Source: Methanolinea sp. (GTDB lineage Archaea; Halobacteriota; Methanomicrobia; Methanomicrobiales; Methanospirillaceae). From it: a DNA stretch of 64,000 nucleotides. Where the stretch lies: positions 16,062 to 80,061 of the forward strand of contig JANIHI010000009.1 in the NCBI GenBank assembly GCA_024518585.1. The letters run 5' to 3'. The position numbers and the translations under genes were made by a program. Positions 18,344 to 27,945 of this stretch are shown here, piece by piece (the stretch's first letter is position 1; each line of letters begins with the position of its first letter). The notes beneath the pieces were generated by a model that was not told the origin of the DNA, did not search any database, and was given only the letters and a program-made list of their open reading frames with translations.

Positions 18344-19060
18344 ATGGAAGAATCACTCATGAATAAAATGGATTACAAGGAGGCATCTGCGGTGCTCGTC
18401 AGGGCACTGGGCCTCTCCTCGTCGCCTGTCGCGGTCCGCCTTGCCACCGGGAAGGAGGAAATACCGCAAGGCATGGAGAAACTTGACCGCACGGTGAGGC
18501 ACTGCCAGATGGTGAACATGGCACGCAAGGAGGGGCGCGTGTTCTACGCAACGGTGGAGAACCACGAGTGCATGGGGGGCGCCTGGGCGCTCGGTCTCCG
18601 TCAGATCACCGAGACCCTCAAGAATGGCCAGTTCTATTACAAGCTCGGGAAATTCGAGAGTACTGCAGCCTGCAAGAGGACCATCGACCGTATCCCCCAC
18701 GTGGAGTCCGGTGCCACGTACGCCACGCTCTATGCACCGCTTGAAAAGGCGACCTTCTCACCCCATATCATCCTCATTATCGCCGAGCCCCGCGTGATGC
18801 TCAAGCTCGCGCAGGCAACGCTCTTCCGGCTGGGTGGCAGGATAAACTCGGAATTTTCCGGCATCCAGTCAGTCTGCTCGGACGCCTGTGCCCAGACATA
18901 CCTCACCGGGAGGGCCAACTACTCGCTCGGGTGCGATGGCTCCCGGAAGTTCTCGGGGATCGAAGACAGGGAGATGGTCATGGGATTTCCCGTCGAGATG
19001 CTCCCTGAAATCATCGATGCAGTCCAGATAGTGACCGCAGCCCCCGGTTCAAAGAAGTAA
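18344..19060 (+). CDS. DUF169-family protein
   Basis: A 238-residue cytosolic protein of the DUF169 (COG2043) family, common in methanogens and anaerobes; no reaction is established for it. Conserved-looking features are PVAVRL near the N-terminus, several cysteines (HCQMVN, ENHECMGGAWALGL, CKRT, CSDACAQTY) and a C-terminal GCDGSRKF...GFP segment. The clustered cysteines suggest a metal or redox site, which is inference. An ATG at 18359 with GGAAG upstream is an equally good start. A weak TATA-like GATTTATCA lies before it, so it may be transcribed apart from nadK. Confidence 0.85.
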   Translation: MEESLMNKMDYKEASAVLVRALGLSSSPVAVRLATGKEEIPQGMEKLDRTVRHCQMVNMARKEGRVFYATVENHECMGGAWALGLRQITETLKNGQFYYKLGKFESTAACKRTIDRIPHVESGATYATLYAPLEKATFSPHIILIIAEPRVMLKLAQATLFRLGGRINSEFSGIQSVCSDACAQTYLTGRANYSLGCDGSRKFSGIEDREMVMGFPVEMLPEIIDAVQIVTAAPGSKK

Positions 19061-19182
19061 GGGAGGAGATGGTTTAAAGGGCCGGTTTTCACCCCCTTTT
19101 CACCAATTTTGCCCCGTTTATCCCGGTCTTGCCGACACCACTGCAGAGTCTTTCCCCCAAAAGAGCTTTTCCGGGGAGAGTC

Positions 19183-19284
19183 ATGAGTAGAGTGGTGCTT
19201 TTCCCTCAGGAGATGCCCGGGCAGAAGGGAAGAGGTGTCCTTTCCCGGTTGGTCGCATACCGGATGGCCAGCCTGGAGGCATGA
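19183..19284 (+). CDS. Possible 33-residue small protein
   Basis: In the 232-bp gap between DUF169 and the PP2C gene an ATG follows GGGGAGAG by about 2 nt and opens a 33-codon frame. The predicted peptide is basic with several Val/Leu residues (starts MSRVVLFPQEMPG). A TTTAAA element lies ~110 bp upstream. It is too short for codon statistics and could be chance; the rest of the gap shows nothing. Confidence 0.2.
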   Translation: MSRVVLFPQEMPGQKGRGVLSRLVAYRMASLEA

Positions 19285-19292
19285 CCTGCCGT

Positions 19293-20096
19293 TCAGGGTG
19301 ATGAGTCCGGACCGCGCCTGGTCTGCACGACAGGTACACGCCGTGCGGCGACCACGGTGATGTTGTCCCTGCTCCGGGACCGCGCCTCCTCCACCAACAC
19401 CCGGCAGATATGCGGGAATTCTGTCATGGAAACGATCCTTGCGACGTCACTCTCACTGATACCATCCAGGAGGCCGTCGGAACAGAGGAGGAGGCAGTCA
19501 CGTCCAAGGGTAAAGGGATAGAAGTCGGGAGAATCGCCGGCCCTCCCGATGATCCGGGTGACAATGTGGCGCAGGGGATGGACGGGTGCCAGGGATACGT
19601 CTATTAGTCCCCTGTCGACAAGTTCCTGGACGCGGGAGTGGTCCCGCGTGATTTGGGCTATTTTATCTCCGACGAGGTAGGCCCGGCTATCGCCCACATT
19701 CCCACAGACTCCCTCCCCCGTCTCTGCCAGGAGGGCAGCGACCATCGTCGTTCCCATGCCGAGGCATGCCGGGTCCCTTTCCGGGTAATCGAGGACTGCC
19801 CGGTTCGCCCGTTCAAAACCCCGGGCGAGGAGTGCCCGGAGGGATGCCTGGTCGATTGAGGGGAGTGCCGGGATACCATGCAGGACGGAGAGGTGTAACT
19901 CCCTGACCGCAAGGGAACTTGCGACTTCCCCTGCAGGGTGACCCCCGAGCCCGTCGGCAACAACGAGGAGGAAGAGTGTACCCCGGGGTGAAGGGAACGG
20001 GAACACCCCGCAGGCATCCTCATTGTGCTCCCTGACACCGGTATCGGTCTGAAAGCAGGTCTGGATTGTGACCTTCGCTGCACCGGCCCTCTCCAC
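19293..20096 (-). CDS. PP2C-family protein serine/threonine phosphatase
   Basis: Metal-dependent (Mg/Mn) protein phosphatase removing phosphate from Ser/Thr. Signature motifs are present in order: VREHNEDACG (residues ~21-30), VVADGLGGHPAGEVAS (~46-61), GNVGDSRAYLV (~132-142), LLLCSDGLLDGI (~203-214) and the terminal SRDNITVV (~240). No sensor, kinase or membrane region is attached, and no Ser/Thr kinase lies nearby. GTG is the start, with AGGAG 9 nt upstream. PP2C enzymes are scarce in archaea, so this one was probably acquired from bacteria (inference). Confidence 0.93.
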   Translation of the reverse strand: MERAGAAKVTIQTCFQTDTGVREHNEDACGVFPFPSPRGTLFLLVVADGLGGHPAGEVASSLAVRELHLSVLHGIPALPSIDQASLRALLARGFERANRAVLDYPERDPACLGMGTTMVAALLAETGEGVCGNVGDSRAYLVGDKIAQITRDHSRVQELVDRGLIDVSLAPVHPLRHIVTRIIGRAGDSPDFYPFTLGRDCLLLCSDGLLDGISESDVARIVSMTEFPHICRVLVEEARSRSRDNITVVAARRVPVVQTRRGPDSSP

Positions 20097-20150
20097 CCTG
20101 TCACGCTCCTGCCTCTGTGGTTATTCTGCAAGCTATTTAGTGGTTATTTC

Positions 20151-21161
20151 TCACGGAAAAACGGTGGTGGGGCCGGGTGCACCTCCCCTCTCAGTCCCTT
20201 TGCCCTTTTTGGCCAGGACGTGGATATGACGTGTCAGGCTCCGATGGACCCTCTGGGAACAGGTCGAGATGACCTCCATGTCCCCTCCTTCCCGGGCGGG
20301 AAGTGGACGGGAAGAGACAACGACTGCCCGGCGTCCGGGTTTCAGTACACGCGCGACCTCTTCCAGTGCCCCGGACACGAGGAGCTCGAGGTTTTTTGCA
20401 TGGATGGACACGGACTGGCCGTAGGGGAGGTCCGTGACGACAGCGTCAAAAGAGTCTGCGTGGAATGGCAGCACCATCCCGTCCGCGAGCACGATGTCCT
20501 CTCCCGGGACGTTCATCCTGCTCCCACGCACCATGTAAGGATCGCGGTCGCTCCCAACGGCAATGACACCAAGGAGGGCCGCCTCCAGGACCATTCCCCC
20601 GGTCCCGCAGAAGGGGTCAAGCAGGCGCTCCCCGGCCTTCACGCACGATATGTTGACCAGTGCCCTGACCATGCGGGGCATCATGACACCCGGGTGGAAA
20701 AAGGGACGCGTTCCCGGCCGGCGCTTTGAAAATTGCCTGGGGTCACTCCTCCAGAGCACCCTCCCGAGGTAGCACCTGTTGCCCGAGATGACTGCCCTGA
20801 ACTCCTCCCCGGGGTGGGAGAGGTCCACCCGCCCCTTCACTTCCGAGCCGATCAGCCTCTCGAGGTCTGCCTGGGACGCATCGGTGGTGCACCCATGGAT
20901 TTTCCTGACCCGTGCTGCAAACGGCCTCTCCGTGGAAAGCCCAAGGTCCCGGAGCATCGATCTCATGTCGTCCTTCCTGGCGGGGCACGATCCAAGGAAC
21001 TCCATTGCAACGTGGGTAAGTGCCAGCCGGGGGACGCCTCCCGGGAACCTGCAGTCCACAACCGCGACCTGGTCCGATCTCTCCACGACAGGACCGAGGA
21101 GGTCGAGTTCGAGGAAGGGGAGATCCGGGTTGTCGCCGGCGAGTTCGAGGAGGAGGTGCAT
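20151..21161 (-). CDS. trmG10: tRNA (guanine-10-N2)-methyltransferase
   Basis: SAM-dependent enzyme that methylates G10 of tRNA to m2G/m2,2G, stabilising the tRNA elbow. The N-terminal half is a THUMP-type RNA-binding region. The C-terminal Rossmann methyltransferase starts at LLDPFCGTGGMVLEAAL (motif I, ~residues 185-200) and has the catalytic DLPYGQS (motif IV, ~247). At 336 residues it fits the archaeal family. The TTTTTATTC box ~28 nt before the ATG suggests a leaderless transcript although dnaJ ends just 36 bp upstream on the same strand. The last ~15 residues (GGAPGPTTVFP) look unstructured. Confidence 0.92.
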   Translation of the reverse strand: MHLLLELAGDNPDLPFLELDLLGPVVERSDQVAVVDCRFPGGVPRLALTHVAMEFLGSCPARKDDMRSMLRDLGLSTERPFAARVRKIHGCTTDASQADLERLIGSEVKGRVDLSHPGEEFRAVISGNRCYLGRVLWRSDPRQFSKRRPGTRPFFHPGVMMPRMVRALVNISCVKAGERLLDPFCGTGGMVLEAALLGVIAVGSDRDPYMVRGSRMNVPGEDIVLADGMVLPFHADSFDAVVTDLPYGQSVSIHAKNLELLVSGALEEVARVLKPGRRAVVVSSRPLPAREGGDMEVISTCSQRVHRSLTRHIHVLAKKGKGTERGGAPGPTTVFP

Positions 21162-21197
21162 ACAAGGGGTTTCCCGTGTAAGAATAAAAATCCGGGC

Positions 21198-22337
21198 TTA
21201 TTTCTTCCCCATGAACGTCGAGAAGAAACCCTTCCGGGAATCCGGCAGCCTGTGCCCTTCCAGCTCGAGTATCTTCTCGTAGAGGGCGCGTATCTCTGCC
21301 TTCGGCTGCCGGGGTATCGCTATCCTGACGCGGACGAGGAGGTCCCCGGGTTTCCCCCTCCTCCGCACACCCTCGCCCGGGATCTTGAGTGCGGTATTGT
21401 GCTGGATACCGGCCGGGATGGCAAGTTCCACTTTCTTCTTGTCGATCGTCTCGACCTCTGCAACGGACCCGACAACGGCCTGGGCCGGACTGATATCGAT
21501 ATCTGTCTCGAGGTTATCCCCTGACCTCCGGAAATGGGGGTGTGGTCTGACCTGGACCTCGATGAAGAGGTCGCCATTCGGGGCACCATAATCACCCGCT
21601 TCCCCAAAACCCTCCATGCGAAGGCGCATCCCGGTATCTATCCCGGCGGGGATGTGCACCATGACCTTCCTGTGCACCTGGGTATGTCCCGTTCCCCGGC
21701 AGACGGTACATTTCTTCTCGGGGATCCTTCCCCTCCCCCGGCATTCCGTGCACGTGCTCATCCGGACGAACTGGCCAAAGATCGTCTGGCTCATCTGCCG
21801 CATCTGGCCAGAGCCTCCGCACCGGGGGCAATGGACCATCTTGCGCGTCTCGCTTCCCGTCCCGTTACAGTGGGTGCACGCCTCGGTATGGTTCAGTTCG
21901 ATCTCCCGGTCTGCCCCAAAAACTGCCTCCTCGAGCGAAATCTCCATCCTCATGAGGAGGTCGGAGCCTGCCTGGGGCCCCATGGGGCGGGAACCGGTAA
22001 AACCGCCCCCGAAAAAGTCAAAGATATCCCCGAAACCACTGAAATCTGCAGAGAAACCTCCGCCATGGAACCCGCCCCCGCCGCTGTAGGAGCCCTTGGA
22101 AGCACTCGTGTATGTCTCGTGGCCGAGGTGATCGTACTGGGCCCTCTTCTGCGGGTCGGAGAGGACACTGTAGGCCTCGTTTATCTGCTTGAACTTCTCT
22201 TCGGCCCCCGGTTCCTTGCACACATCGGGGTGGTACTTCCGGGCAAGGTTCCGGTAGGCCTTCTTTATCTCCTTCTCATCAGCGTTCCTGGGGACTCCCA
22301 GGATATCGTAGTAGCTACCCCCGGGCATGGGGCTCAC
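21198..22337 (-). CDS. dnaJ: DnaJ (Hsp40) co-chaperone
   Basis: Stimulates DnaK ATPase and delivers unfolded clients. The J domain (residues ~5-70) has the HPD triad in YHPDVC. It is followed by a Gly/Phe-rich linker (~75-115) and a zinc module with all four CxxCxGxG repeats ([32 protein letters not shown]). Two C-terminal substrate-binding beta domains follow. At 379 residues it is a full type I DnaJ. The GTG start overlaps the dnaK stop (GTGA); an ATG at 22328 is an alternative. Confidence 0.96.
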   Translation of the reverse strand: MSPMPGGSYYDILGVPRNADEKEIKKAYRNLARKYHPDVCKEPGAEEKFKQINEAYSVLSDPQKRAQYDHLGHETYTSASKGSYSGGGGFHGGGFSADFSGFGDIFDFFGGGFTGSRPMGPQAGSDLLMRMEISLEEAVFGADREIELNHTEACTHCNGTGSETRKMVHCPRCGGSGQMRQMSQTIFGQFVRMSTCTECRGRGRIPEKKCTVCRGTGHTQVHRKVMVHIPAGIDTGMRLRMEGFGEAGDYGAPNGDLFIEVQVRPHPHFRRSGDNLETDIDISPAQAVVGSVAEVETIDKKKVELAIPAGIQHNTALKIPGEGVRRRGKPGDLLVRVRIAIPRQPKAEIRALYEKILELEGHRLPDSRKGFFSTFMGKK

Positions 22338-24178
22338 TCATCTTTGACCTTGAAATCCGCGTCAACGACTTTCTCGTCCTTTGCCCCGGCATCCCTGCCT
22401 TCCCCGGGGTTTGCACTCGCCTGGGCCTGGCGATCGGCCTGGGCCTTCTGGTAGATCTTGGTGGTGATATTGTAGACAGCCTCCGTGAGGCTCTCCATCT
22501 TTGCCTTGATCTCGTCTGTTTTGTCACCCTCGAGGGCCTTCCGGAGGTCTGCAATTCCCGACTCGACCTTCTCCCTGTCGGCAGGGTCGATTGTTGCGGC
22601 ATTGTCCTTCAGGAGTTTCTCTGCCGTAAATATCGCGGTATCTGCAGAGTTGCGGACCTCGATCTCCTCTCTCTTCCGCCTGTCCTCTTCCTCGAATTTC
22701 TTTGCGTTCTCCACCATCCTCTTGATCTCGTCTTCAGAGAGCTTCCTGTCCCCCTTGATGGTGATAGCCTGTTCGTTCCCTGTCCCGAGGTCCTTGGCTG
22801 AGACGTGGATGATACCGTTTGCATCGATATCGAAGGTGACCTCGATCTGGGGGACCCCCCGCGGGGCAGGGGGAATACCGGTCAGCTGGAACCTCCCGAG
22901 CGTGAAGTTGTCCTTTGCAAGCGCCCTCTCACCCTGGACAACATGGATCTCAACGCTCGTCTGTCCATCGGCTGCCGTCGAGAAGATCTGGCTCTTGCGG
23001 GTCGGGATTGTGGTGTTCCTCTCGATCAGCTTCGTCGCGATGCCGCCAAGCGTCTCGATGCCGAGCGTGAGGGGGGTCACGTCGAGGAGGACGATATCTT
23101 TCGTCTCACCCGAGAGGACTGCTCCCTGGATTGCGGCACCGAGTGCAACGCACTCGTCGGGGTTGATCCCCTTGTCGGGTTCCTTTCCAAGGATCCTCCG
23201 CACGGTCTCCTGGACGAGCGGGACCCTTGTTGAACCGCCGACGAGGAGGACATGGTCGATCTGTTCGGGTGCCAGCTTGGCGTCGCTCAAAGCCTGCTTG
23301 ACGGGCATGACGGTCGATTCCACGAGGTCACCGATGAGCTGCTCGAACTTGGCACGGGTCAGGTCCACGTCAAGGAACTTGGGGCCATCGGGACCGGTCG
23401 TGATGTAGGGGAGGTTGATGTTTGTCTTCATCTTCTGCGAGAGCTCGATCTTCGCGTTCTCAGCGGCATCCCGCAGCCTCTGCATTGCGATCGGGTCTGA
23501 CCGGAGGTTGATACCCTCCTTCTTCTGGAACTCTTCCACCAGGTAATCGATGATCCGGGCATCGAAATCATCACCGCCGAGGTGGTTGTTACCCGACGTT
23601 GCCTTGACCTCGAAGACGCCATCACCGAGTGTCAGGATGGAGACATCAAAAGTCCCGCCCCCCAGGTCATAGACAAGGACCGTCGCATCGTTCTCCTTGT
23701 CAATGCCGTAGGCAAGGGCACTCGCCGTGGGTTCGTTGATGATACGCAGGACCTCGAGGCCTGCGATCCTCCCCGCGTCCTTGGTTGCCTGCCGCTGGGC
23801 ATCGTTGAAGTAGGCAGGAACGGTGATCACGGCCTTGGTAATCTTCTCGCCAAGGTACGCCTCGGCGTCGACCTTCAGTTTCTGGAGGATCATCGCCGAA
23901 ATTTCCTGCGGGGTATAGAATTTATCGTCGATCTTCACCTTCTCGTTTGTCCCCATCTTCCTCTTGATGGACTGGATGGTGCGGGAGGGGTTGGTAATTG
24001 CCTGCCTCTTTGCCAGGCTCCCCACCAGCCGTTCGCCGTCCTTCGTGAACGCCACCACGGACGGCGTGGTCCGCTGGCCCTCTGCGTTGGGGATCACAAC
24101 GGGCTTGCCGGCCTCCATGATGGCCATGCACGAGAACGTTGTCCCCAGGTCGATTCCCAGTACCTTTTCCTTTGCCAT
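22334..24178 (-). CDS. dnaK: DnaK (Hsp70) chaperone
   Basis: ATP-driven chaperone. The nucleotide-binding domain starts at [17 protein letters not shown], with later signatures [14 protein letters not shown] and [11 protein letters not shown]. The linker [15 protein letters not shown] leads into the substrate-binding domain, and the C-terminal helical lid ends in an acidic tail ([11 protein letters not shown]). At 614 residues from the ATG at 24178 it is standard; a longer frame of nine codons runs into grpE. There is 1 bp between grpE and dnaK. The dnaK-dnaJ-grpE set is of bacterial origin in those archaea that have it. Confidence 0.97.
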   Translation of the reverse strand: MAKEKVLGIDLGTTFSCMAIMEAGKPVVIPNAEGQRTTPSVVAFTKDGERLVGSLAKRQAITNPSRTIQSIKRKMGTNEKVKIDDKFYTPQEISAMILQKLKVDAEAYLGEKITKAVITVPAYFNDAQRQATKDAGRIAGLEVLRIINEPTASALAYGIDKENDATVLVYDLGGGTFDVSILTLGDGVFEVKATSGNNHLGGDDFDARIIDYLVEEFQKKEGINLRSDPIAMQRLRDAAENAKIELSQKMKTNINLPYITTGPDGPKFLDVDLTRAKFEQLIGDLVESTVMPVKQALSDAKLAPEQIDHVLLVGGSTRVPLVQETVRRILGKEPDKGINPDECVALGAAIQGAVLSGETKDIVLLDVTPLTLGIETLGGIATKLIERNTTIPTRKSQIFSTAADGQTSVEIHVVQGERALAKDNFTLGRFQLTGIPPAPRGVPQIEVTFDIDANGIIHVSAKDLGTGNEQAITIKGDRKLSEDEIKRMVENAKKFEEEDRRKREEIEVRNSADTAIFTAEKLLKDNAATIDPADREKVESGIADLRKALEGDKTDEIKAKMESLTEAVYNITTKIYQKAQADRQAQASANPGEGRDAGAKDEKVVDADFKVKDE

Positions 24179-24179
24179 A

Positions 24180-24722
24180 TCACTCGCTCTCCTTCTTTTT
24201 TGCAACCGTTACCTTCGCACACCTGATAACCCGGTCATGCATGCGGTATCCGCAGCAGACTTCGTCGACGACCGTTCCCTCCTCCTCGTCCGACGGGACG
24301 CATGCGACTGCCTCGTGTTCCGAGGGATCGAACTTCCTGCCCCTTGCGCCGATGGGGACAACCCCGTGGCGCTCCAGGATGGCACCGAACAACTTGTGGA
24401 TCTGTTCGAGTCCATCCCGTGCCGATGACGGGTCGGCAGAGAGAGCTCTCTCGAAGTTATCCGCGACCTCGAGCAGGTCAACGGCGAATCCTTCCAGGGC
24501 ATACCTCGTCCTGGTCTGGATCTCGCGTTCCATGCGTTTCCGGTAATTATCGAAATCGGCTGCCAGGCGGAGGAACCGGTCGTTCAGTTCCTCGTACTTC
24601 CGCTGGATCTCGTCATCAGCATTGCCCTGGTCCGCCGGAGGGACATCGTCCTTCTTTTCGGGAGATTCTTGCTCTTTTTTTTCATCAGAGTCAATAAATT
24701 CCTCCTCTTTGGACGGGTCCAT
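24180..24722 (-). CDS. grpE: GrpE nucleotide-exchange factor
   Basis: Releases ADP from DnaK. It has an acidic, Glu/Lys-rich N-terminal tail (residues 1-40), a long coiled coil (~45-100, including [19 protein letters not shown]) and a C-terminal beta domain ([19 protein letters not shown]). The start is set at the ATG at 24722 (MDPSKEE) because the upstream TATA box puts the transcript start near 24733. The in-frame ATG at 24746 would then lie before the mRNA. It is the first gene of the grpE-dnaK-dnaJ operon. Confidence 0.94.
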   Translation of the reverse strand: MDPSKEEEFIDSDEKKEQESPEKKDDVPPADQGNADDEIQRKYEELNDRFLRLAADFDNYRKRMEREIQTRTRYALEGFAVDLLEVADNFERALSADPSSARDGLEQIHKLFGAILERHGVVPIGARGRKFDPSEHEAVACVPSDEEEGTVVDEVCCGYRMHDRVIRCAKVTVAKKKESE

Positions 24723-24754
24723 ACATCTATCAGATATTTGTTGCATTGTAGTTC

Positions 24755-24763
24755 TATATAAAA
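24755..24763 (-). promoter_or_regulatory. TATA box of the grpE-dnaK-dnaJ operon
   Basis: TTTTATATA read leftward is a near-perfect archaeal TATA box in a very AT-rich gap. Its centre is ~36 nt before the chosen grpE ATG. It defines the heat-shock operon start; I see no clear heat-shock operator repeat beside it. Confidence 0.75.
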
Positions 24764-24868
24764 TTATTTATTTATTGCACGGACGGAATAGCCCTCAAAA
24801 GGCCCCTTTGAAGAGAAAGAGAGAGAAATTCGTGTTTTGTGGACATGCGGATGAGGGTGTGCCTGAGA

Positions 24869-26209
24869 TCACTTCCCGGCGCGCATCTTGGGGGGAATGT
24901 CTTTCCACCTCCATGCACCAGCAGCAAGTGCATCAGGGGAAATCCCCTTCCTCTTCCCCCATTCCTGGAGGAAGTCCATCCAGACCCCGTGGAGTTCGGG
25001 GTGCAGCTCCCGGACCCTCTCCCATTCGCTCTCGAGCATGGCAGGGCACATCCAGCACCCCACCCTCTCGAATCCTTTGTCGTAGAGGGGGTTAGTAGAA
25101 AGACCCCGCCACCAGATATAGAGGAATACCTCGAATGCACGCCAGTTCAGGATCGGCGACAGGTTCACCTGGAGGGGGTAGAACGGGTTTTTTGCAACGG
25201 GTGCAAGGGACGAGCGGGCGAACGACTCGTACCACCTGTTGCCCTGGATGGTGATACACTCTCCCTTCCCCGCGAGGAACTTCTTGACTGGTTCGAGCTT
25301 CTGCCTCTCGCAGCACCACCGGTCATCCTTGCGGGGGGGGCCCTTTCTTCCTATCTCCTGCCAGAAATCTTTCCCGCGGAGCACCGTGCCGACCTCCTGT
25401 GAGCGGATGAACGCGAGAGTCTCGGGAAATTCCATTCCCGTATCCACGAAGAAGACGTCTGAGAAGCCTGCCCGCCGCGCAAGTTCCCTGGCAGCAGTAC
25501 TGTCTTTGCCTCCCGAGAAGGAGACCGTCACACAGCGCCTGTCCCGGGTATTCTGCCTGATGAACCGAATTGCCGTCCTCTCCATGTTCCTGAGAGAGTG
25601 AGCATTTTTCCGTATGACCTCCTCCCAATTAGGGTCCGGAAAAGAGACCGGCACGGCTTTTCCTGCCTCTCTCACCTTGATAAATCCTTCACGGCATGTC
25701 CCAACGGCGGCATGGCCTTCCCACCTGATGATGACCGGCCCGTCCGGGAGGTCTCCCCTGCAGGGGTATCTCTTCCCCCCGATACGTTTCCCCTGCCTGA
25801 GGTCCTGTCTGGCGCCATTGAGGTCCCCTACGTCGATGACCCCTTTTTCTGCCGACCCCAGGAGAAAGGGTACCGCACCGAGTGCCACCTCGAGATGATG
25901 CCTCCGGGCAAACGGATCAAACGACAGCCACCCGAAACGCTCCCCGTTTGCGATGACAAGGTCTTTCCTGTCCAGGCCACCCGTCTTGTTGAGGATGACG
26001 ACACGGGGGAGGGTGGCGGTTCCAAAGTGGTGCACGAGGAGACCCGTGATGGTATCCCTGTCTGCCTGCAGGGCAGGCCGGGCGTCGTACGGCCGCAGAA
26101 GGGGGATCCCCTTTCCCTCCCCGCCGCACCCGCACTTTTTGCCCACGAGGGGGACGTTGCAGCGGGGACACCAGAAGAGGATCTTTTTGAGGGGGAGCTC
26201 GCGCATCAT
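24869..26209 (-). CDS. PAPS-reductase-family enzyme with N-terminal zinc ribbon
   Basis: 446-residue member of the adenine-nucleotide alpha-hydrolase/PAPS reductase family. The N-terminus is a zinc ribbon (CPRCNVPL...CGCGG, residues ~14-30), followed by a ~160-residue region that resembles an RNA-binding PUA-like part. The catalytic P-loop SFSGGKDSTAARELA comes next (~231-245). A WCCERQK pair and a GCWMCP pair ~85 residues apart match the CC...CxxC cluster ligands of assimilatory APS/PAPS reductases. It could reduce activated sulfate or thiolate RNA; the zinc ribbon and long N-terminus favour something other than plain sulfate assimilation. No sulfate genes adjoin it. Confidence 0.82.
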   Translation of the reverse strand: MMRELPLKKILFWCPRCNVPLVGKKCGCGGEGKGIPLLRPYDARPALQADRDTITGLLVHHFGTATLPRVVILNKTGGLDRKDLVIANGERFGWLSFDPFARRHHLEVALGAVPFLLGSAEKGVIDVGDLNGARQDLRQGKRIGGKRYPCRGDLPDGPVIIRWEGHAAVGTCREGFIKVREAGKAVPVSFPDPNWEEVIRKNAHSLRNMERTAIRFIRQNTRDRRCVTVSFSGGKDSTAARELARRAGFSDVFFVDTGMEFPETLAFIRSQEVGTVLRGKDFWQEIGRKGPPRKDDRWCCERQKLEPVKKFLAGKGECITIQGNRWYESFARSSLAPVAKNPFYPLQVNLSPILNWRAFEVFLYIWWRGLSTNPLYDKGFERVGCWMCPAMLESEWERVRELHPELHGVWMDFLQEWGKRKGISPDALAAGAWRWKDIPPKMRAGK

Positions 26210-26324
26210 TCTCGGTTACAGTTCTCTTCCCCGGGAGGATAATGGTTGAGAAGAAGACCCTGCACGAGGACAACCCTGTCAGGGGATCATCAGGCTCATA
26301 ACCCCGTCCCTCTCATGAGTGACT

Positions 26325-27809
26325 ATGAAATGGGCACTCCTATCGGTATGGAACAAGGAGGGTATCGTGGAACTGGCATCTCTGCTCCATCAGCATGGCG
26401 TGAACCTGCTCAGCTCGGGTGGCACGGGGGGAGTCCTTAAGAAGGCCTCCATCCCCTTCACCGAGGTTGCAGACTATACAGGTTATCCCGAGATGATGGA
26501 CGGGCGTGTCAAGACACTCCACCCACGGATACACGGGGGACTCCTCGGCCGGCGGGGCACCGATGACCGGGTCATGGAGGAACAGGGTATCGTCCCCATT
26601 GACCTCCTTGTCGTCAACCTCTACCCCTTCGGGGAGATGGCACAAAAGGGGCTTTCCCTTGAAGAGGTGACCGAGTACATCGACGTCGGTGGCCCGGCCA
26701 TGGTGCGGGCCGCCGCCAAGAATTACCGCGACGTTGCCGTTATCACCGACCCTGCCCAGTACCCCCTGGTTGAGGCAGCCCTCCGGAAGGGGGACTTTTC
26801 CCCTGAGGAACGGTTCTCCCTTGCCAGGGCGGCCTTTGCAAGGACGGCGGCATACGATGCGGCAATAAGCAACTACCTCCACGGGCTCGGAAAGGACTTT
26901 CCGGATCTCCTGACGCTGCAGTTTCCAAACGGGCGGGTGCTCCGGTACGGCGAGAATCCCCACCAGAAGGGGGCCGTGTACGGGTCGGGCGGGATTGCAG
27001 GGCAGCAGACCCTGCAGGGGAAACAGATGTCCTACAACAATTACCTCGACCTTAACGCGGCAGCGGGTCTGTTACGGGAATTTTCAAAACCAGCCGCGGT
27101 TATCGTGAAGCACAACAACCCCTGCGGTGTTTCCATCGGGGAATCGGTCCTGGAAGCGTACACAACGGCACGGGATGCCGACCCTGTCTCTGCCTACGGG
27201 TCGGTTGTTGCCGTGAACCGGGAGGTTGACAGTGCCCTCGCCGAAGAGATAACAGCGACATTTGTCGAGGTCGTTGCCGCACCCTCGTTCTCGGCAGGAG
27301 CCCGCAAACTCTTTTTGAAAAAGGAGAACCTCCGGCTCCTCGTCCTCCCGGATCCGGTCGATGCCTGGGAACTCCGCAGCATCGACGGCGGGATCCTCGT
27401 CCAGCACACACCCCCCTCCCGGGAGAGGTGGGAGGTCGTGACAGAGAGATCCCCGACCCCTTCCGAGGACCGGGCTTTGCACTTTGCGTGGAAGGTCTGC
27501 GCCCACACAAAGAGCAATGCCATCATTTTTGCCGATGAGAAACGGACTCTGGGGATAGGGGCCGGCCAGATGAGCCGGGTGGACGCTGCCAAGATTGCCA
27601 TCGAGAAGTCCCTCTCGTCCCTGGCAGGGTCTGTCGTCGCATCAGATGCTTTCCTCCCCTTCCCTGATACCCTCGAAGTTGCTGCGGCGGCAGGTGCAAC
27701 AGCCCTCGTCCAGCCGGGAGGTTCCATCCGGGACAGGGACGTCATTGACGCTGCCAACTCGCTTGGCGTGGCCATGGTATTCACGGGAGTCCGGCATTTC
27801 CGGCATTAA
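26325..27809 (+). CDS. purH: Bifunctional AICAR formyltransferase / IMP cyclohydrolase
   Basis: Catalyses the last two steps of purine synthesis, AICAR to FAICAR to IMP, using 10-formyl-THF-type C1 donors in bacteria. The N-terminal cyclohydrolase domain shows SSGGTG, DGRVKTLHPRIHGGLL and LVVNLYPF. The transformylase domain shows RYGENPHQ, the catalytic KHNNPCGVS and a C-terminal QPGGSIRD. Length is 494 from the ATG at 26325, normal for full PurH. Many archaea instead use PurP and PurO, so full-length PurH is notable here. Transcribed alone, divergent from the PAPS-reductase-like gene. Confidence 0.94.
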   Translation: MKWALLSVWNKEGIVELASLLHQHGVNLLSSGGTGGVLKKASIPFTEVADYTGYPEMMDGRVKTLHPRIHGGLLGRRGTDDRVMEEQGIVPIDLLVVNLYPFGEMAQKGLSLEEVTEYIDVGGPAMVRAAAKNYRDVAVITDPAQYPLVEAALRKGDFSPEERFSLARAAFARTAAYDAAISNYLHGLGKDFPDLLTLQFPNGRVLRYGENPHQKGAVYGSGGIAGQQTLQGKQMSYNNYLDLNAAAGLLREFSKPAAVIVKHNNPCGVSIGESVLEAYTTARDADPVSAYGSVVAVNREVDSALAEEITATFVEVVAAPSFSAGARKLFLKKENLRLLVLPDPVDAWELRSIDGGILVQHTPPSRERWEVVTERSPTPSEDRALHFAWKVCAHTKSNAIIFADEKRTLGIGAGQMSRVDAAKIAIEKSLSSLAGSVVASDAFLPFPDTLEVAAAAGATALVQPGGSIRDRDVIDAANSLGVAMVFTGVRHFRH

Positions 27810-27896
27810 GCCGGGCAGGAGGACGTTTTCCCTCTGGATCTTCTTATTTTATGGATGAACGTTTTCCAACCGGAGGGTGTCATCTGTCAGGATACC

Positions 27897-27904
27897 TTTA
27901 AATT
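27897..27904 (+). promoter_or_regulatory. TATA box of the DUF4013 gene
   Basis: CTTTAAATT is centred ~25 nt before a predicted transcript start near 27925. It precedes the GGTGA ribosome-binding site at 27936-27940 and the ATG at 27946. Confidence 0.5.
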
Positions 27905-27945
27905 GCCCCTCGCGACATGTATGGATATAAAACGTGGTGATATCT

